64,000 nucleotides of DNA from the NCBI GenBank assembly GCA_947623455.1, contig OX392527.1:65175115-65239114 (forward strand), given 5' to 3'. The notes below the pieces were generated by a model. That model did no database searches, was not told where the DNA came from, and worked only from the letters and a program-made list of their open reading frames with translations. This stretch comes from Mimachlamys varia (Eukaryota; Mollusca; Bivalvia; Pectinida; Pectinidae). The translations under genes were made by a program, and so were the position numbers. Positions 22,768 through 33,937 of this stretch are shown here, piece by piece (the stretch's first letter is position 1; the number at the start of each line of letters is the position of its first letter).

Positions 22768-25700
22768 GTAAGTAAGCCGGATATGACGGGGTAATAGTTG
22801 AGCACTACTGTAACGCCCGGCTCTGGACGGAAGGTAAGTAAGCCGGATATGACGGGGTAATAGTTTAGGACTACTGTAACGCCCGGCTCTGGACGGAAGG
22901 TAAGTAAGCCGGATGTGACGGGGTAACAGTTGAGGACTACTGTAACGCCCGGCTCTGGACGGAAGGTAAGTAAGCCGGATATGACGGGGTAATAGTTGAG
23001 GACTACTGTAACGCCCGGCTCTGGACGGAAGGTAAGTAAGCCGGATATGACGGGGTAACAGTTGAGGACTACTGTAACGCCCGGCTCTGGACGGAAGGTA
23101 AGTAAGCCGGATGTGACGGGGTAATAGTGAAGCTACTGTAACGCCCGGCTCTGGACGGAAGGTAAGTAAGCCGCATATGACGGGGTGATGTTTGAGGACT
23201 ACTGTAACGCCCGGCTCTGGACGGAAGGTATGTAAGCCGGATATGACGGGGTAATAGTTGAGGACTACTGTAACGCCCGGCTCTGGACGGAAGGTATGTA
23301 AGCCGGATATGACGGGGTAATAGTTGAGGACTACTGTAACGCCCGGCTCTGGACGGAAGGTAAGTAAGCCGGATATGACGGGGTAACAGTTGAGGACTAC
23401 TAACACCCGGCTTTGGACGGAAGGTATGTAAGCCGGATATGACGGGGTAACAGTTGAGGACTACTGTAACGCCCGGCTCTGGACGGAAGGTATGTAAGCC
23501 GGATATGACGGGGTAACAGTTGAGGACTACTGTAACGCACGGCTCTGGACGGAAGGTATGTAAGCCGGATATGACGGGGTAATAGTGGAGGACTACTGTA
23601 ACGCCAGGCTCTGGACGGAAGGTATGTAAGCCGGATGTGACGGGGGAATAGTTCTGAACTACTGTAACGCCCGGCTCTGGACGGAAGGTAAGTAAGCCGG
23701 ATATGACGGGTTAATAGTTTAGGACTACTGTAACGCCCGGCTATGGACGGAAGGTAAGTAAGCCGGATGTGACAGGGTAACAGTTGAGGACTACTGTAAC
23801 GCCCGGCTCTGGACGGAAGGTAAGTATGCCGGATGTGACGGGGTAACAGTTGAGGACTACTGTAACGCCCGGCTCTGGACGGAAGGTATGTAAGCCGGAT
23901 GTGACGGGGTAACAGTTGATGACTACTGTAACGTCCGGCTCTGGACGGAAGGTAAGTAAGCCGGATGTGACGGGTTAATAGTTGAGGACTACTGTAACGC
24001 CCGGCTCTGGACGGAAGGTAAGTAAGCCGGATGTGACGGGGTAACAGTTGAGGACTACTGTAACGCCCAGCTCTGGACGGACGGAAGGTAATTAAGCCGG
24101 ATATGACAGGGTAATAGTTGAGGACTACTGTAACGCCCGGCTCTGGACGGAAGGTAAGTAAGCCGGATATGACGGGTTAATAGTTTAGGACTACTGTAAC
24201 GCCCGGCTATGGACGGAAGGTAAGTAAGCCGGATGTGACAGGGTAACAGTTGAGGACTACTGTAACGCCCGGCTCTGGACGGAAGGTATGTAAGCCGGAT
24301 ATGACGGGGTGATGTTTGAGGACTACTGTAACGCCCGGCTCTGGACGGAAGGTATGTAAGCCGGATATGACGGGGTGATGTTTGAGGACTACTGTAACGC
24401 CCGGCTCTGGACGGAAGGTAAGTAAGCCGGATATGACGGGGTAATAGTTGAGGACTACTGTAACGCCCGACTCTGGACGGAAGGTAAGTAAGCCGGATGT
24501 GATGGGGTAACAGTTGAGGACTACTGTAACGCCCGGCTCTGGACGGAAGGTAAGTAAGCCGGATGTGACGGGGTAATAGTTGAGGACTACTGTAACGCCC
24601 GTAACGCCCGGCTCAGGACGGACGAAAGGTATGTAAGCCGGATATGACGGGGTAATAGTTGAGGACTACTGTAACGCCCGGCTCTGGACGGAAGGTATGT
24701 AAGCCGGATATGACGGGGTAACAGTTGAGGACTACTGTAACGTCCGGCTCTGGACGGAAGGTATGTAAGCCGGATGTGACGGGGTAATAGTTGAGGACTA
24801 CTGTAACGCCCGGCTCTGGACGGAAGGTAAGTAAGCCGGATATGACGGGGTAACAGTTGAGGACTACTGTAACGCCCGGCTCTGGACGGAAGGTATGTAA
24901 GCCGGATGTGACGGGGTAACAGTTGAGGACTACTGTAACGCCCGGCTCTGGACGGAAGGTATGTAAGCCGGATGTGACGGGGTAACAGTTGAGGACTACT
25001 GTAACGCCCGGCTCTGGACGGAAGGTAAGTAAGCCGGATGTGACGGGGTAACAGTTGAGGACTACTGTAACGCCCGGCTCTGGACGGAAGGTAAGTAAGC
25101 CGGATGTGACAGGGTAACAGTTGAGGACTACTGTAACGCCCGGCTCTGGACGGAAGGTATGTAAGCCGGATGTGACGGGGTAACAGTTGAGAACTACTGT
25201 AACGCCCGGCTCTGGACGGAAGGTAAGTATGCCGGATGTGACGGGGTAATAGTTGAGGACTACTGTAACGCCCGGCTCTGGACGGAAGGTAAGTAAGCCG
25301 GATGTGACGGGGTAACAGTTGAGGACTACTGTAATGCCCGACTCTGGACGGAAGGTAAGTAAGCCGGATGTGACGGGGTAACAGTTGAGGACTACTGTAA
25401 CGCCCGGCTCTGGACGGAAGGTAAGTAAGCCGGATATGACGGGGTAATAGTTGAGGACTACTGTAACGCCCGGCTCAGGACGGACGAAAGGTATGTAAGC
25501 CGGATGTGACGGGGTAACAGTTGAGGACTACTGTAACGCCCGGCTCTGGACGGACGAAAGGTATGTAAGCCGGATATGACGGGGTAACAGTTGAGGACTA
25601 TTGTAACGCCCGGCTCTGGACGGAAGGTAAGTAAGCCGGATATGACGGGGTAACAGTTGAGGACTACTGTAACGCCCGGCTCTGGACGGAAGGTATGTAA

Positions 25701-26166
25701 GCCGGATGTGACGGGGTAACAGTTGAGGACTACTGTAACGCCCGGCTCTGGACGGAAGGTATGTAAGCCGGATGTGACGGGGTAACAGTTGAGGACTACT
25801 GTAACGCCCGGCTCTGGATGGAAGGTATGTAAGCCGGATATGACGGGGTAACAGTTGAGGACTACTGTAACGCCCGGCTCTGGACGAAAGGTAAGTAAGC
25901 CGGATATGACGGGGTAACAGTTGAGGACTACTGTAACGCCCGGCTCTGGACGGAAGGTAAGTAAGCCGGATATGACGGGGTAATAGTTGAGGACTACTGT
26001 AACGTCCGGCTCTGGACGGAAGGTATGTAAGCCGGATGTGACGGGGTAACAGTTGAGGACTACTGTAACGCCCGGCTCTGGACGGAAGGTAAGTAAGCCG
26101 GATATGACGGGGTAATAGTTGAGGACTACTGTAACGCCCGGCTCTGGACGGAAGGTATATGTAAGC
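22768..26166. repeat. Minisatellite B, 66-bp unit with 5' splice-site consensus
   Basis: About 51 copies of a 66-bp unit: GGAAGGTAAGTAAGCCGGAT, then TGACGGGGTAATAGTTGAGG, then ACTACTGTAACGCCCGGCTC and TGGAC. Most copies carry AAG|GTAAGT or AAG|GTATGT on the + strand, the ideal donor and a close variant. Because 66 is a multiple of 3, open frames run through it (period 22 residues) and are artefacts. It lies 1.7 kb upstream of the first recognisable oxidase exon and may be in an upstream intron of that gene. Confidence 0.97.
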
Positions 26167-26659
26167 CGGATATAACAACTGCAATTATAGTGAATATTTA
26201 TGCCAACGCTTAATATATCAAAATAAAGGATATACAACGTTCCTCAGTAATCGTATTTCCCATAATACGATATCTATTTATATCATGTTGTTTACGCCCC
26301 TAACCCCTATTTTCCGTATTCATATTACTTCTTGATATTGTCTGGTCCCTGTGTTAGGTACTTTACTTTAACGGCTTGCACTTCAGATTAGCGATTCTTA
26401 TTTTCTGTCTGAGGATCTTCATTTTTTTTCTTTTTTTAATTACATTAACAATGTGAATCGATCGTCGGGCATCAGTATTTGTATATATTGTGTGTAATAG
26501 AACCATACAGTGGACAACAGGAGAATTCCAAAAATATTATTGTTTTTCAGACACCTTTGCTCGTGGTTTTATCACGTGATCCTCAAGTGACCGCACTCGT
26601 TACATAGACCTTTACTTTTTGCAATGTATCCGCAATATGTCGGTTCTAGATTCGTATAG
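26167..26659. other. Non-coding DNA
   Basis: Nothing recognisable. Confidence 0.4.
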
Positions 26660-26753
26660 GTTATTGCATGGTTTTCGAGTAACAAGGGATCTATTACACC
26701 CGAGCGAAGCGAGGGTGTAATAAGTCCCGAGTGACGAAAAATCATGCAATAAC
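26660..26753. mobile_element. Foldback hairpin element
   Basis: A long imperfect hairpin with GTTATTGCATG at both outer ends and an inner perfect stem TATTACACCC...GGGTGTAATA (26692-26722). It is MITE-like with no coding capacity. Confidence 0.65.
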
Positions 26754-26888
26754 TGACTTACTGCATGCTTCCCAACTCGAAAACACAACATGTGTTAGTG
26801 AGCACTAATTAATCCCAGGGTAAGTTCTCAGGTAAGATCTAAGGTACAATGTAAGTGCCCTATAAACAGTCTTAGTGTGTCTTTCACA

Positions 26889-27108
26889 ATGGATGCAAGT
26901 GTTTTTCTGGATGATGATTTTTGGAATATTGCATTGGCACCATCACAAAGTCACTCAGATATTTTGGATATAAGTACAAAAACTCTGTAGTTTGAAGGCA
27001 TACCAAAGAACAGAGTTTTGCTGCCCCTGTGTCAGACAAAGATATTCAAAGACCTTTTTAGCAGCTGTATAAAAATGCCAAAAGTAACAATACTTGGGAA
27101 ACAGGTAT
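26889..27108 (+). pseudogene. Unrecognised coding-like fragment inside the inverted repeats
   Basis: From the ATG at 26889 the frame reads MDASVFLDDDFWNIALAPSQ and continues to an in-frame TAG, after which the same frame stays open to a CAG|GTATGT donor-like site at about 27103. The acidic and aromatic start looks like the first exon of a transposon-carried gene. No family can be named. Confidence 0.3.
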
Positions 27109-27346
27109 GTGGAATAGTAACTTTTAAATATAAAGAATGAATGATTTAATGAAACAGTTAATCCATTCATTAATTCTAATTAATTCATAATTGATTAATT
27201 GACTAATTAATCAATCAATTAAATCATAATACTTGTTAAGAATTTCTCATTTTTTACTTTCAGAAACTTTCACCAAGTCTTTTGTAAAACATTGAAATAT
27301 GTATAATTTGCATTTATTGTTTCAATCATGGCTCTTTTTTAATCCT

Positions 27347-27459
27347 TTGTTGTCACAGTCTACGGCACACATGGCCAGCCCCTTTTCATGGCCACACAAT
27401 CCTGATTGGTCATGAAAAGGGGATTATGAAATTATGTGTGCAGTGGACTGTGGCAACAA
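27347..27459. repeat. 113-bp imperfect hairpin
   Basis: TTGTTGTCACAGTC and GACTGTGGCAACAA form the outer arms; an inner arm pair CCCCTTTTCATG / CATGAAAAGGGG follows. Confidence 0.7.
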
Positions 27460-27664
27460 GCGATTTATTGTCCACACTTTTCTTTTGTTAGAGTTGGGAA
27501 GTATGCAGTAATCCGGTTTATTAGTCGAACGCTCTCACGAAATGTGTTGATAATAAATTTCCCCTAGTCCAGACAATAGAAAATAGCAGGTATTTTACCA
27601 GGTTGACACGTAAAGATTTCGTCCTTTAATGTTTTATAGCGATTTTTGTGACAAATATACAAAG

Positions 27665-27740
27665 GTCGTTATTTTTTTCAATGTCTCTGCAAGGGATCGA
27701 ACCCGGGACCTCTTGCTTCCTAGTCATACATGTATGTCCT
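27665..27740 (-). mobile_element. tRNA-like SINE fragment
   Basis: On the minus strand GTCCCGGGTTCGATCCCTTG is a B box in tRNA context. It is probably a SINE head remnant just before the first oxidase exon. Confidence 0.35.
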
Positions 27741-27850
27741 ACAGAATAAGCTCAAGATCTCGGACTTTCCATCCGGGGCCTCGTACTTACTAATCTTACG
27801 TCCAACAGAATAATCTAAAGATCTCCGACTTTCCAATGTTTCCCTCCCAG

Positions 27851-28008
27851 AGGCCCGTCAGACCGTGGAAGCGGCCTGTAAGTCGATGTTTGGACTGAAG
27901 CCCTCGGAGATGTCCCTGCTTTACTTTCTGATGAATGTGTCGTCTGCCGGGGGCTTTTCCACATTTCTACACCCAGAGCTGTGTTCTGGTCAGGAGCGAA
28001 GAATCAAG
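27851..28008 (+). CDS. Amine oxidase-like exon 1 (of those seen)
   Basis: It starts after CCCTCCCAG with two bases of a split codon and ends AAG|GTAAAA in phase 0. It encodes ARQTVEAACKSMFGLKPSEM and on to GQERRIK, matching the MAO substrate-domain helix and the GGQER region. It is not the true first exon: it opens on a split codon with no initiator. Confidence 0.85.
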
Positions 28009-28291
28009 GTAAAATATGTCAATTCTCCTTCGGAATGTATGCAATTGAATTATTTTTTCAATTTTACGTAATTATTCTTTAGGCAACTTAAGAAAGAGTC
28101 CTGATTGCAATAGATTTACCCGAGTTTGCACTGGGATCCAAATACACGAAGCGATTGGATGAAGAGAATAAGCGTGCCCGTATTTTCTGAGTTAACGAAT
28201 TGAATATGGTGGAGTGATATCAAAGTATTATGAACCTGGTGTATGATATGTTTGGTATGAGACTCGATTCTGCATGAAAATGTATTTACAG
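28009..28291 (+). other. Intron
   Basis: An ordinary 283-bp GT-AG intron with nothing notable. Confidence 0.7.
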
Positions 28292-28381
28292 GGCGGAGCT
28301 CAACAGTTATGTCATCGTCTGGCGCAGGTTATAGGGAAACACGGAGTCGTGAGGAATCAGCCGGTCACCCACATTACACAG
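28292..28381 (+). CDS. Amine oxidase-like exon 2
   Basis: TTTACAG|GGC to CAG|GTAAGA, 30 codons, phase 0 on both sides: GGAQQLCHRLAQVIGKHG then VVRNQPVTHITQ. In MAO proteins this region leads into the strand that re-enters the FAD domain. Confidence 0.9.
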
Positions 28382-29344
28382 GTAAGAATATCACATTGCA
28401 TTGTTCTTGCCAAATCCCAAATATCTCTCGGTGGCTATTTCTGAACCCTGTTGTCTAAAATAACTTTAAATATTTGTATATGAGTGGGAATTGGCGGGAG
28501 TCGTTTCTGTTGTTGATTGGCTGTTGGTCAATTCGGACAAAACTTCGCGCCCAGGTTCGCACTAGCAACCTTTCGGTGTCTTCTCCACCGTACCGCTTCA
28601 CCAAAAGAAAACCCCCAACTAGACGATAGTAAGCCGATTTATATACTCTCAACTTTCACACTACTCCCTCTTTCACAAATTCTTCGCCCTTGAAGACACC
28701 AATTAAAAGAACCCGGGTTCGATATCTCCATCTCATATACATGTAGCTTCTACCCTCGGAGTGGTCAACGGCACCGGGGTGCGAACTAGCGACCCTTCGG
28801 TCTCTAGTCAGACACCCTACCGCTTGACCAAAGAGAATTCCTCTCCAGTAGAGGGTAATAAGGCATTTGCTTCACTCCTGCGGTCACCTGGTTTCAATTT
28901 CGGGACAATTTGACGACGCATACGGCCAGTATAGCGGAAAGCGTTGGTACCAAAAGGTCCTTGTACAGAAGAAAGGCGGTTGAACTCTATGTTAAAGCAT
29001 GTCTACGGAATAAATTCCTGTATCTTAATGCTTATATGGATAAGAGGCCTGTATACAGTAAGATAATGACGGGCAGTCTACTTAATTAAGTCCTTAATGC
29101 AGCAGGGGGCTCTCTACCTGTAGACCTGCATACAATTAAAAATTTGCGGGACTCTCTATACTTAAGACCTATATACAGTAGATAAGTGGGGCGGTCAACA
29201 TCAGGTCTGATTTAGTTGAAGACTGGCTGAACTGTCTACGTTGCTTAATGCCATTATACGGTAGAAAATGTGGGGAAATCTCCATTCTCTCTTCGCTTGT
29301 TTTATCTCAAAGATGTTCTGACGCTAGAACTCTCATGGTTACAG
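28382..29344 (+). other. Intron with two minus-strand tRNA-SINE fragments
   Basis: On the minus strand, tRNA-like heads occur at about 28545-28612 and 28785-28845. The second has A box TGGTCAAGCGGTAGGGTG and B box AGTTCGCACCC. Both look like related SINE copies. Confidence 0.5.
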
Positions 29345-29432
29345 ACAGACGAGACAGTTTCTGTGCTGACAACAGACAAGACAGAGTATCACTGTAAGAG
29401 GGTCATCATGGCGGTACCTCCCCATCTCCTAG
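29345..29432 (+). CDS. Amine oxidase-like exon 3
   Basis: GGTTACAG|ACA to CTCCTAG|GTAAGC, 88 nt, ending with one base of a split Ala codon. It encodes TDETVSVLTTDKTEYHC and KRVIMAVPPHLL, the conserved VI-A-PP loop of the family. An alternative acceptor at 29322 (CTCAAAG) would add eight residues and cannot be excluded. The last 46 bp of this exon are copied three times in the following intron, and its donor is the seed of array C. Confidence 0.85.
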
Positions 29433-30480
29433 GTAAGCTTCCCATCCTACTCATATCCTAGGTAAGCTTCCCATCCTACTCATATCCTAGGTAAGCTTCC
29501 CATCCTACTCATCTCCTAGGTAAGCTTCCCATCCAACTCATATCCTAGGTAAGCTTCCCATCCAACTCATCTCCTAGGTAAGCTTCCCATCCAACTCATA
29601 TCCTAGGTAAGCTTCCCATCCAACTCATCTCCTAGGTAAGCTTCCCATCCAACTCATCTCCTAGGTAAGCTTCCCATCCAACTCATCTCCTAGGTAAGCT
29701 TCCCATCCATCTCATATCCTAGGTAAGCTTTCCATCCAACTCATATCTTAGGTAAGCTTCCCATCCAACTCATATCCTAGGTAAGCTTCCCATCCAACTC
29801 ATATCCTAGGTAAGCTTCATATCCAACTCATATCCTAGGTAAGCTTCCCATCCAACTCATATCCTAGGTAAGCTTCCCATCCAACTCATATCCTAGGTAA
29901 GCTTCCCATCCAACTCATCTCCTAGGTAAGCTTCCCATCCATCTCATATCCTAGGTAAGCTTTCCATCCAACTCATATCTTAGGTAAGCTTCCCATCCAA
30001 CTCATATCCTAGGTAAGCTTCCCATCCAACTCATATCCTAGGTAAGCTTCCCATCCAACTCATATCCTAGGTAAGCTTCCCATCCAACTCATACCCTAGG
30101 TAAGCTTCCCATCCAACTCATATCCTAGGTAAGCTTCCCATCCAACTCACACCATGTACTATTCACAACAATCCCATCATTGGCCTAGTATCACTGTAGG
30201 AGGGTCATCATGGCGGTACCTCCCCATCTTCTAGGTAAGCTTCCCATCCAACTCACACCATGTACTATTCACAGCAATCCCATCATTGGCCTAGTATCAC
30301 TGTAGGAGGGTCATCATGGCGGTACCTCCCCATCTTCTAGGTAAGCTTCCCATCCAACTCACACCATGTAATATTCACAACAATCCCATCATTGGCCTAG
30401 TATCACTGTAGGAGGGTCATCATGGCGGTACCTCCCCATCTTCTAGGTAAGCTTCCCATCCAACTCACACCATGTAATTA
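29429..30480 (+). repeat. Minisatellite C: reiterated 5' splice site plus duplicated exon tail
   Basis: About 25 copies of a 29-bp unit CTAG|GTAAGCTTCCCATCC followed by AACTCATATC start exactly at the exon 3 donor, so nearly every unit carries the same AG|GTAAGC donor. They are followed by three 106-bp units at 30189, 30295 and 30401. Each 106-bp unit carries the terminal 46 bp of exon 3 (two substitutions), its donor, and about 60 bp of intron. Use of a distal donor would add 29-nt blocks that introduce an early TAG (29459). Confidence 0.95.
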
Positions 30481-30839
30481 ATATTCACAACAATCCCATC
30501 ATTGGCCTAGTCGGCTTAGTGTCATTTGCATAATCGGACAGGCCGCAATGTTGTTTGACCCGAATACAACAGTTTTATATTAATATTAAAATCACACGCT
30601 AAAATCTATCACATAGGTCAATACTTTTGTGAAATACTGCAAATCAGTTATACTTCGCGAGACACTGATCTAAAAGTATTAAAGGTACAAGAAATACAAT
30701 TTAATGCGAACTAAAATATATATCAAAAACGTTTATCCCAACTCTGTTTTCACCAATACGTTGCTGGACGCAGCAGTTTATAAACCTAAAGTTTATGATC
30801 AAGAACAGAATTGTTCAGAGTTTTGTTTCTGTGTTACAG
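30481..30839 (+). other. Remaining intron 3 sequence
   Basis: AT-rich, ending TTTCTGTGTTACAG. Nothing else seen. Confidence 0.5.
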
Positions 30840-30940
30840 CGGACATCCACTTTCTGCCCGATTTACCCTCAAACAAACTAGACATCCTCCGGAACATCCC
30901 TCTAGCCCACATCGTCAAGTTTGTCTACAGTTACGAAGAG
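30840..30940 (+). CDS. Amine oxidase-like exon 4
   Basis: GTGTTACAG|C to GAAGAG|GTAAGA, 101 nt. With the split base it reads ADIHFLPDLPSNKLDILRN then IPLAHIVKFVYSYEE. The Lys in IVK lies where MAO-B has Lys296, the residue that holds a water at flavin N5. Confidence 0.9.
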
Positions 30941-31180
30941 GTAAGAATTTCGCTGATAATTTGTCGGATTTTGATTTGAACATATTTTATTGTTAATCTG
31001 TACATGTATCAATGGCTGTAGGCAACACGTTTCAGCAACTTATGTTAAGCCCTTTCCCGACCATATATCAACAGAAATTTCCGGAAATGTAATACGATAT
31101 GTTTTATTTCCATGATATATGGAAATATACAATCATTATTCTTACCTTTCCCATGTCATCAACTCATCAGTAAGTAAAAC

Positions 31181-31227
31181 CAGAGACATTTACATGTAAA
31201 ACAATCTTTGATATACATAAGTCTCTG
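31181..31227. repeat. Variant dispersed CAGAGAC hairpin
   Basis: CAGAGACATTTACATGTA and ATATACATAAGTCTCTG form an imperfect 47-bp hairpin of the same family as 19772. Confidence 0.6.
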
Positions 31228-32148
31228 TTTATAAGCTTTAATTATATATGTTCTGTGCAGGACTCAGGAAGTAAGAACTCATGCTTGTGTTCTTAAGCAT
31301 AATTTTGTATAATTCGAAGCCTAGTTTCACGAAAGTTCCTTGACTTAAAAATCTCCATAGAAAAGCATTCAAGAATAAACGGGAAAATCTTAAGTTAAAA
31401 GAATTTTCCTTAATTTCTGTAATGCTTTCCTATGGAGATACTAAACTTAAGGAATTTTGGCCGGGCTAATTAATAATTGTATTTGCTGATATTTTGTTTG
31501 AACCGACATGTAATAAAAATTGACCCTTCTTTTATCACTCTTGGAATGATAAAAGGGACATTTTTGTATATAATAAATCTAATACAGATTAACTAAAAAA
31601 AAAAAAAAAACAGAGAGTACCAACTTAAAGCGTCAACAAAACCATAATCCGAACTCAAAATCGATTAAACTAGAGACAAAATCTGAAAAAAGGAAAGATG
31701 TACATGGAGACCCTTGTAAAAGCACAAGAGAATAAGACCAGGTGTTGCGGAAGAGTAAGCGTCTTCTACTTCATCGACGACAACTGCCATGTAAATATTG
31801 GTCACAACCAACTAAACATCAGGTTCTCAAAATGAGAACCGAGTCCTCATTGTCAATAAAAAAAGGGAGCACACTTATGAGCATACTCAAAAACGTCTAT
31901 CTTAATATCACTTAAAGATACAGAACATGTCCCATGAAACCAAGATGGCGACCATAAAACTTGCCCATAGTCTTCATCAACCTACACCACTCCTTTCCCT
32001 GTGCCATAAGTTTGTTCGTCAGCAGCTGATATCTATCACTAAAACCTTATATGACATGATTTCATAAAAAAGTCGGCCTAATTAGTGAAGGTAGGTTCAA
32101 ACTGATGCTCATGTTTGGATGTTGTTCCGTATTCATTTGTATACGAAT

Positions 32149-32325
32149 TTTCTCACGATAAAGCCATTACCTATATTGTCGTAGTGAGCTGTATTATAAA
32201 TTTTATTTGAATTTTGTTGGCTGCGGCCTCCGACATCTTGCACATGTATATATGATTTAATATGTATGTGTATTGTAATCCTGTATGCTATTGCATTCGG
32301 ACAGAAATAAAATGGAATTTGAAGT
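32149..32325 (+). repeat. Dispersed repeat L, copy 2
   Basis: Inverted relative to copy 1 at 21300-21482, with shared CACGATAAAGCCATTAC and GATTTAATATGTATGTGTA blocks and an AGAAATAAAATGGAATTTGA tail. Probably a retroelement 3' end. Confidence 0.8.
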
Positions 32326-32596
32326 ATTTATAGCTAACAACTTTTCTGCAGCGTAATATGTTAATCTGACGAGTCGAAAAAAAAGAGTAACAATATCAGT
32401 GGACTTTTAAGAATATAAGTTGAATTATGAAATTTATCGACTTTAATACACATACACTGTACTTTGGAAAATGATGTGCAAGCACGGGCTTATGTGCTTA
32501 CATGGCAGCTACGCCCCTGATCAATACAATTTAAGAAGATGGCATATCATATAATATATATATAAATTGTCTTTAACATGTATACAGACAGACATA

Positions 32597-32758
32597 CTTT
32601 CTCTCTACCTTCCTCCCTTCCTTTCTCTCCTCCTTTCTCTTTCTGTCTGTCTGTATGCATGCATGCACGCAAGAACAGGCAGTTACATGTATACAGACAG
32701 GCAGACAGACAGACTGAGAAAGGAGGAGAGAAATGAAGGGAGGGAGGTAGAAAGAAAA
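32597..32758. repeat. Pyrimidine/purine foldback
   Basis: A pyrimidine-rich arm (CTACCTTCCTCCCTTCCTTT onward to TGTCTGTCTGTA) is answered about 80 bp later by its purine complement, giving arms of about 55 bp around a TGCATGCATGCACGC loop. Confidence 0.8.
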
Positions 32759-33213
32759 TGAGATACTATTGTTAGCAATATAAACACCCGCGCATGTTCT
32801 ACTGGTATTTTTATAAAGTAGGTGCTATTGGCCACGGTCAAATTATCTTTGTTGATTGAGGGTACACGTGCGTGTGTACCATAGGACCATTGGCTGCAGT
32901 GTAACAGGAGAGTTTAAATGTAAACGACAGACCGGGGTTCAAATCTGGGACCTTCCAAACTGAGACGGATACTCAACCAAGTGAGTGGCCTATCTGGTCG
33001 TCGGCGATCGGCTTGGTCTAGATCCGGTGCGGAAGCGTCTCCGAAATGCCACATCAGCTGTACGCAGCTTGCTTATGAAATAAAACTTTCGTTGCCGATA
33101 AATAAGATACAGTATTCCGTAATAATGAATGTTTGCCATACAGACTGTACATTAGTACAAAACGCGTCTTATTTCATCAATGATAGTGTTTTTAATATCA
33201 GTATGCTTTGTAG

Positions 33214-33414
33214 AGGTTCTGGAGCAACAAGGGTTCCGAGAGCCATGGTTTACAGGTAGTGCTAGAAGACCACGCGGATGGTCCGGTCGGAATAGCCTAC
33301 GACGGTACCTCGTCCCGGAACAACCCCGCCATTGTAGGTTTCGTGTCCAGTACAAAAGGACCTTTCCACGTACAAGAGTTCCAACTCCCTCATCAGTCGA
33401 CACCAGAACAGGAG
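33214..33414 (+). CDS. Amine oxidase-like exon 5
   Basis: GCTTTGTAG|AGG to CAGGAG|GTTCGT, 67 codons, phase 0. It begins RFWSNKG, matching the FW(R)KK position of MAOs, and includes PVGIAYDGTSSRNNPAIVGF. The donor GAG|GTTCGT is weak, but it joins in frame to exon 6 exactly as the family requires. Confidence 0.85.
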
Positions 33415-33702
33415 GTTCGTCTTTACGTTCAATTCCAGTTTGGCATTTTAAAACCATGTATGTATTGATTCCATTACAATAAAATTTCCATAAATTGCTC
33501 CATGTATACAACAGATTTCGGCAGACAAAGAATTATCTAAAGCATCATTGATTTAAGAAACATCATGGCCCGCCTGTTATTGGAACTACTATTTAGTCAG
33601 ATTTAGTTAAATTCAATATGCTAAGTTTTTTTATGAAAACGTTGAGTCTATCTGTAAAGTCTAAAGGAATTGCAAGAACTTTTGAATCTTCTTGATTTCC
33701 AG

Positions 33703-33890
33703 TCCCGTCGCCAGAACGAGGCTATATTGTCTGTTCTTGAAGACGCCATTGGACCGGAAGTTCACGATTACATCGACTACGCGTTCCTAGATTGGAGCAC
33801 AGAAAAGTACAATGGTGGCTGTTTTTTGAAAAGCATCGTACCAGGCACCACAAGACATTTGTGTCAAACACTGAGGGAACCCTTCGAAAA
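33703..33890 (+). CDS. Amine oxidase-like exon 6 (covalent FAD Cys)
   Basis: TGATTTCCAG|TCC to GAAAA|GTAATT, 188 nt. It encodes SRRQNEAILSVLEDAIG, then FLDWSTEKYNGGCFLKSIVP and TLREPFE. The Cys of NGGC is where MAO-A/B attach FAD through an 8-alpha-S-cysteinyl bond. The next residue, Tyr398 in MAO-B and one wall of the aromatic cage, is Phe here. Confidence 0.9.
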
Positions 33891-33937
33891 GTAATTATTC
33901 ATCTTTACAAAATTTAAGAACTTGTTCTTGATGTAAG

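Larger units (their letters stand above)
26759..27511. mobile_element. Inverted-repeat-bounded segment, possible DNA transposon remnant
   Basis: TTACTGCATGCTTCCCAACTC at 26759-26779 is matched by its complement, with one difference, at 27491-27511, giving a 753-bp segment. Inside is an ORF-like stretch (26889-27108) and a second hairpin (27347-27459). No target duplication is obvious. Confidence 0.45.
30941..33213 (+). other. Intron 4 with several dispersed repeats
   Basis: Contents: a variant CAGAGACATTTA...TAAGTCTCTG hairpin at 31181-31227; an A-rich stretch and a likely reverse-oriented retroelement fragment at about 31600-31950 (AGTAAGCGTCTTCTACTTCA); repeat L copy 2 (32149-32325); and the purine/pyrimidine foldback at 32597-32758. 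No extra exon seen. Confidence 0.5.

Noticed and set aside
22680..22768. Exon ending at the first donor of array B
   Set aside because: All three frames between the best acceptor (about 22711) and 22768 contain a stop.
22714..26237. ORFs of 218-259 codons in array B
   Set aside because: 66-bp period is a multiple of 3; several overlapping frames are open at once, as expected for a repeat rather than a gene.
29277..29280. Idea that the oxidase lacks the flavin lysine at the exon 3/4 junction
   Set aside because: Counting residues back from the FAD Cys places MAO-B Lys296 in the GSVIK segment, which aligns with IVK in exon 4; the lysine is present.
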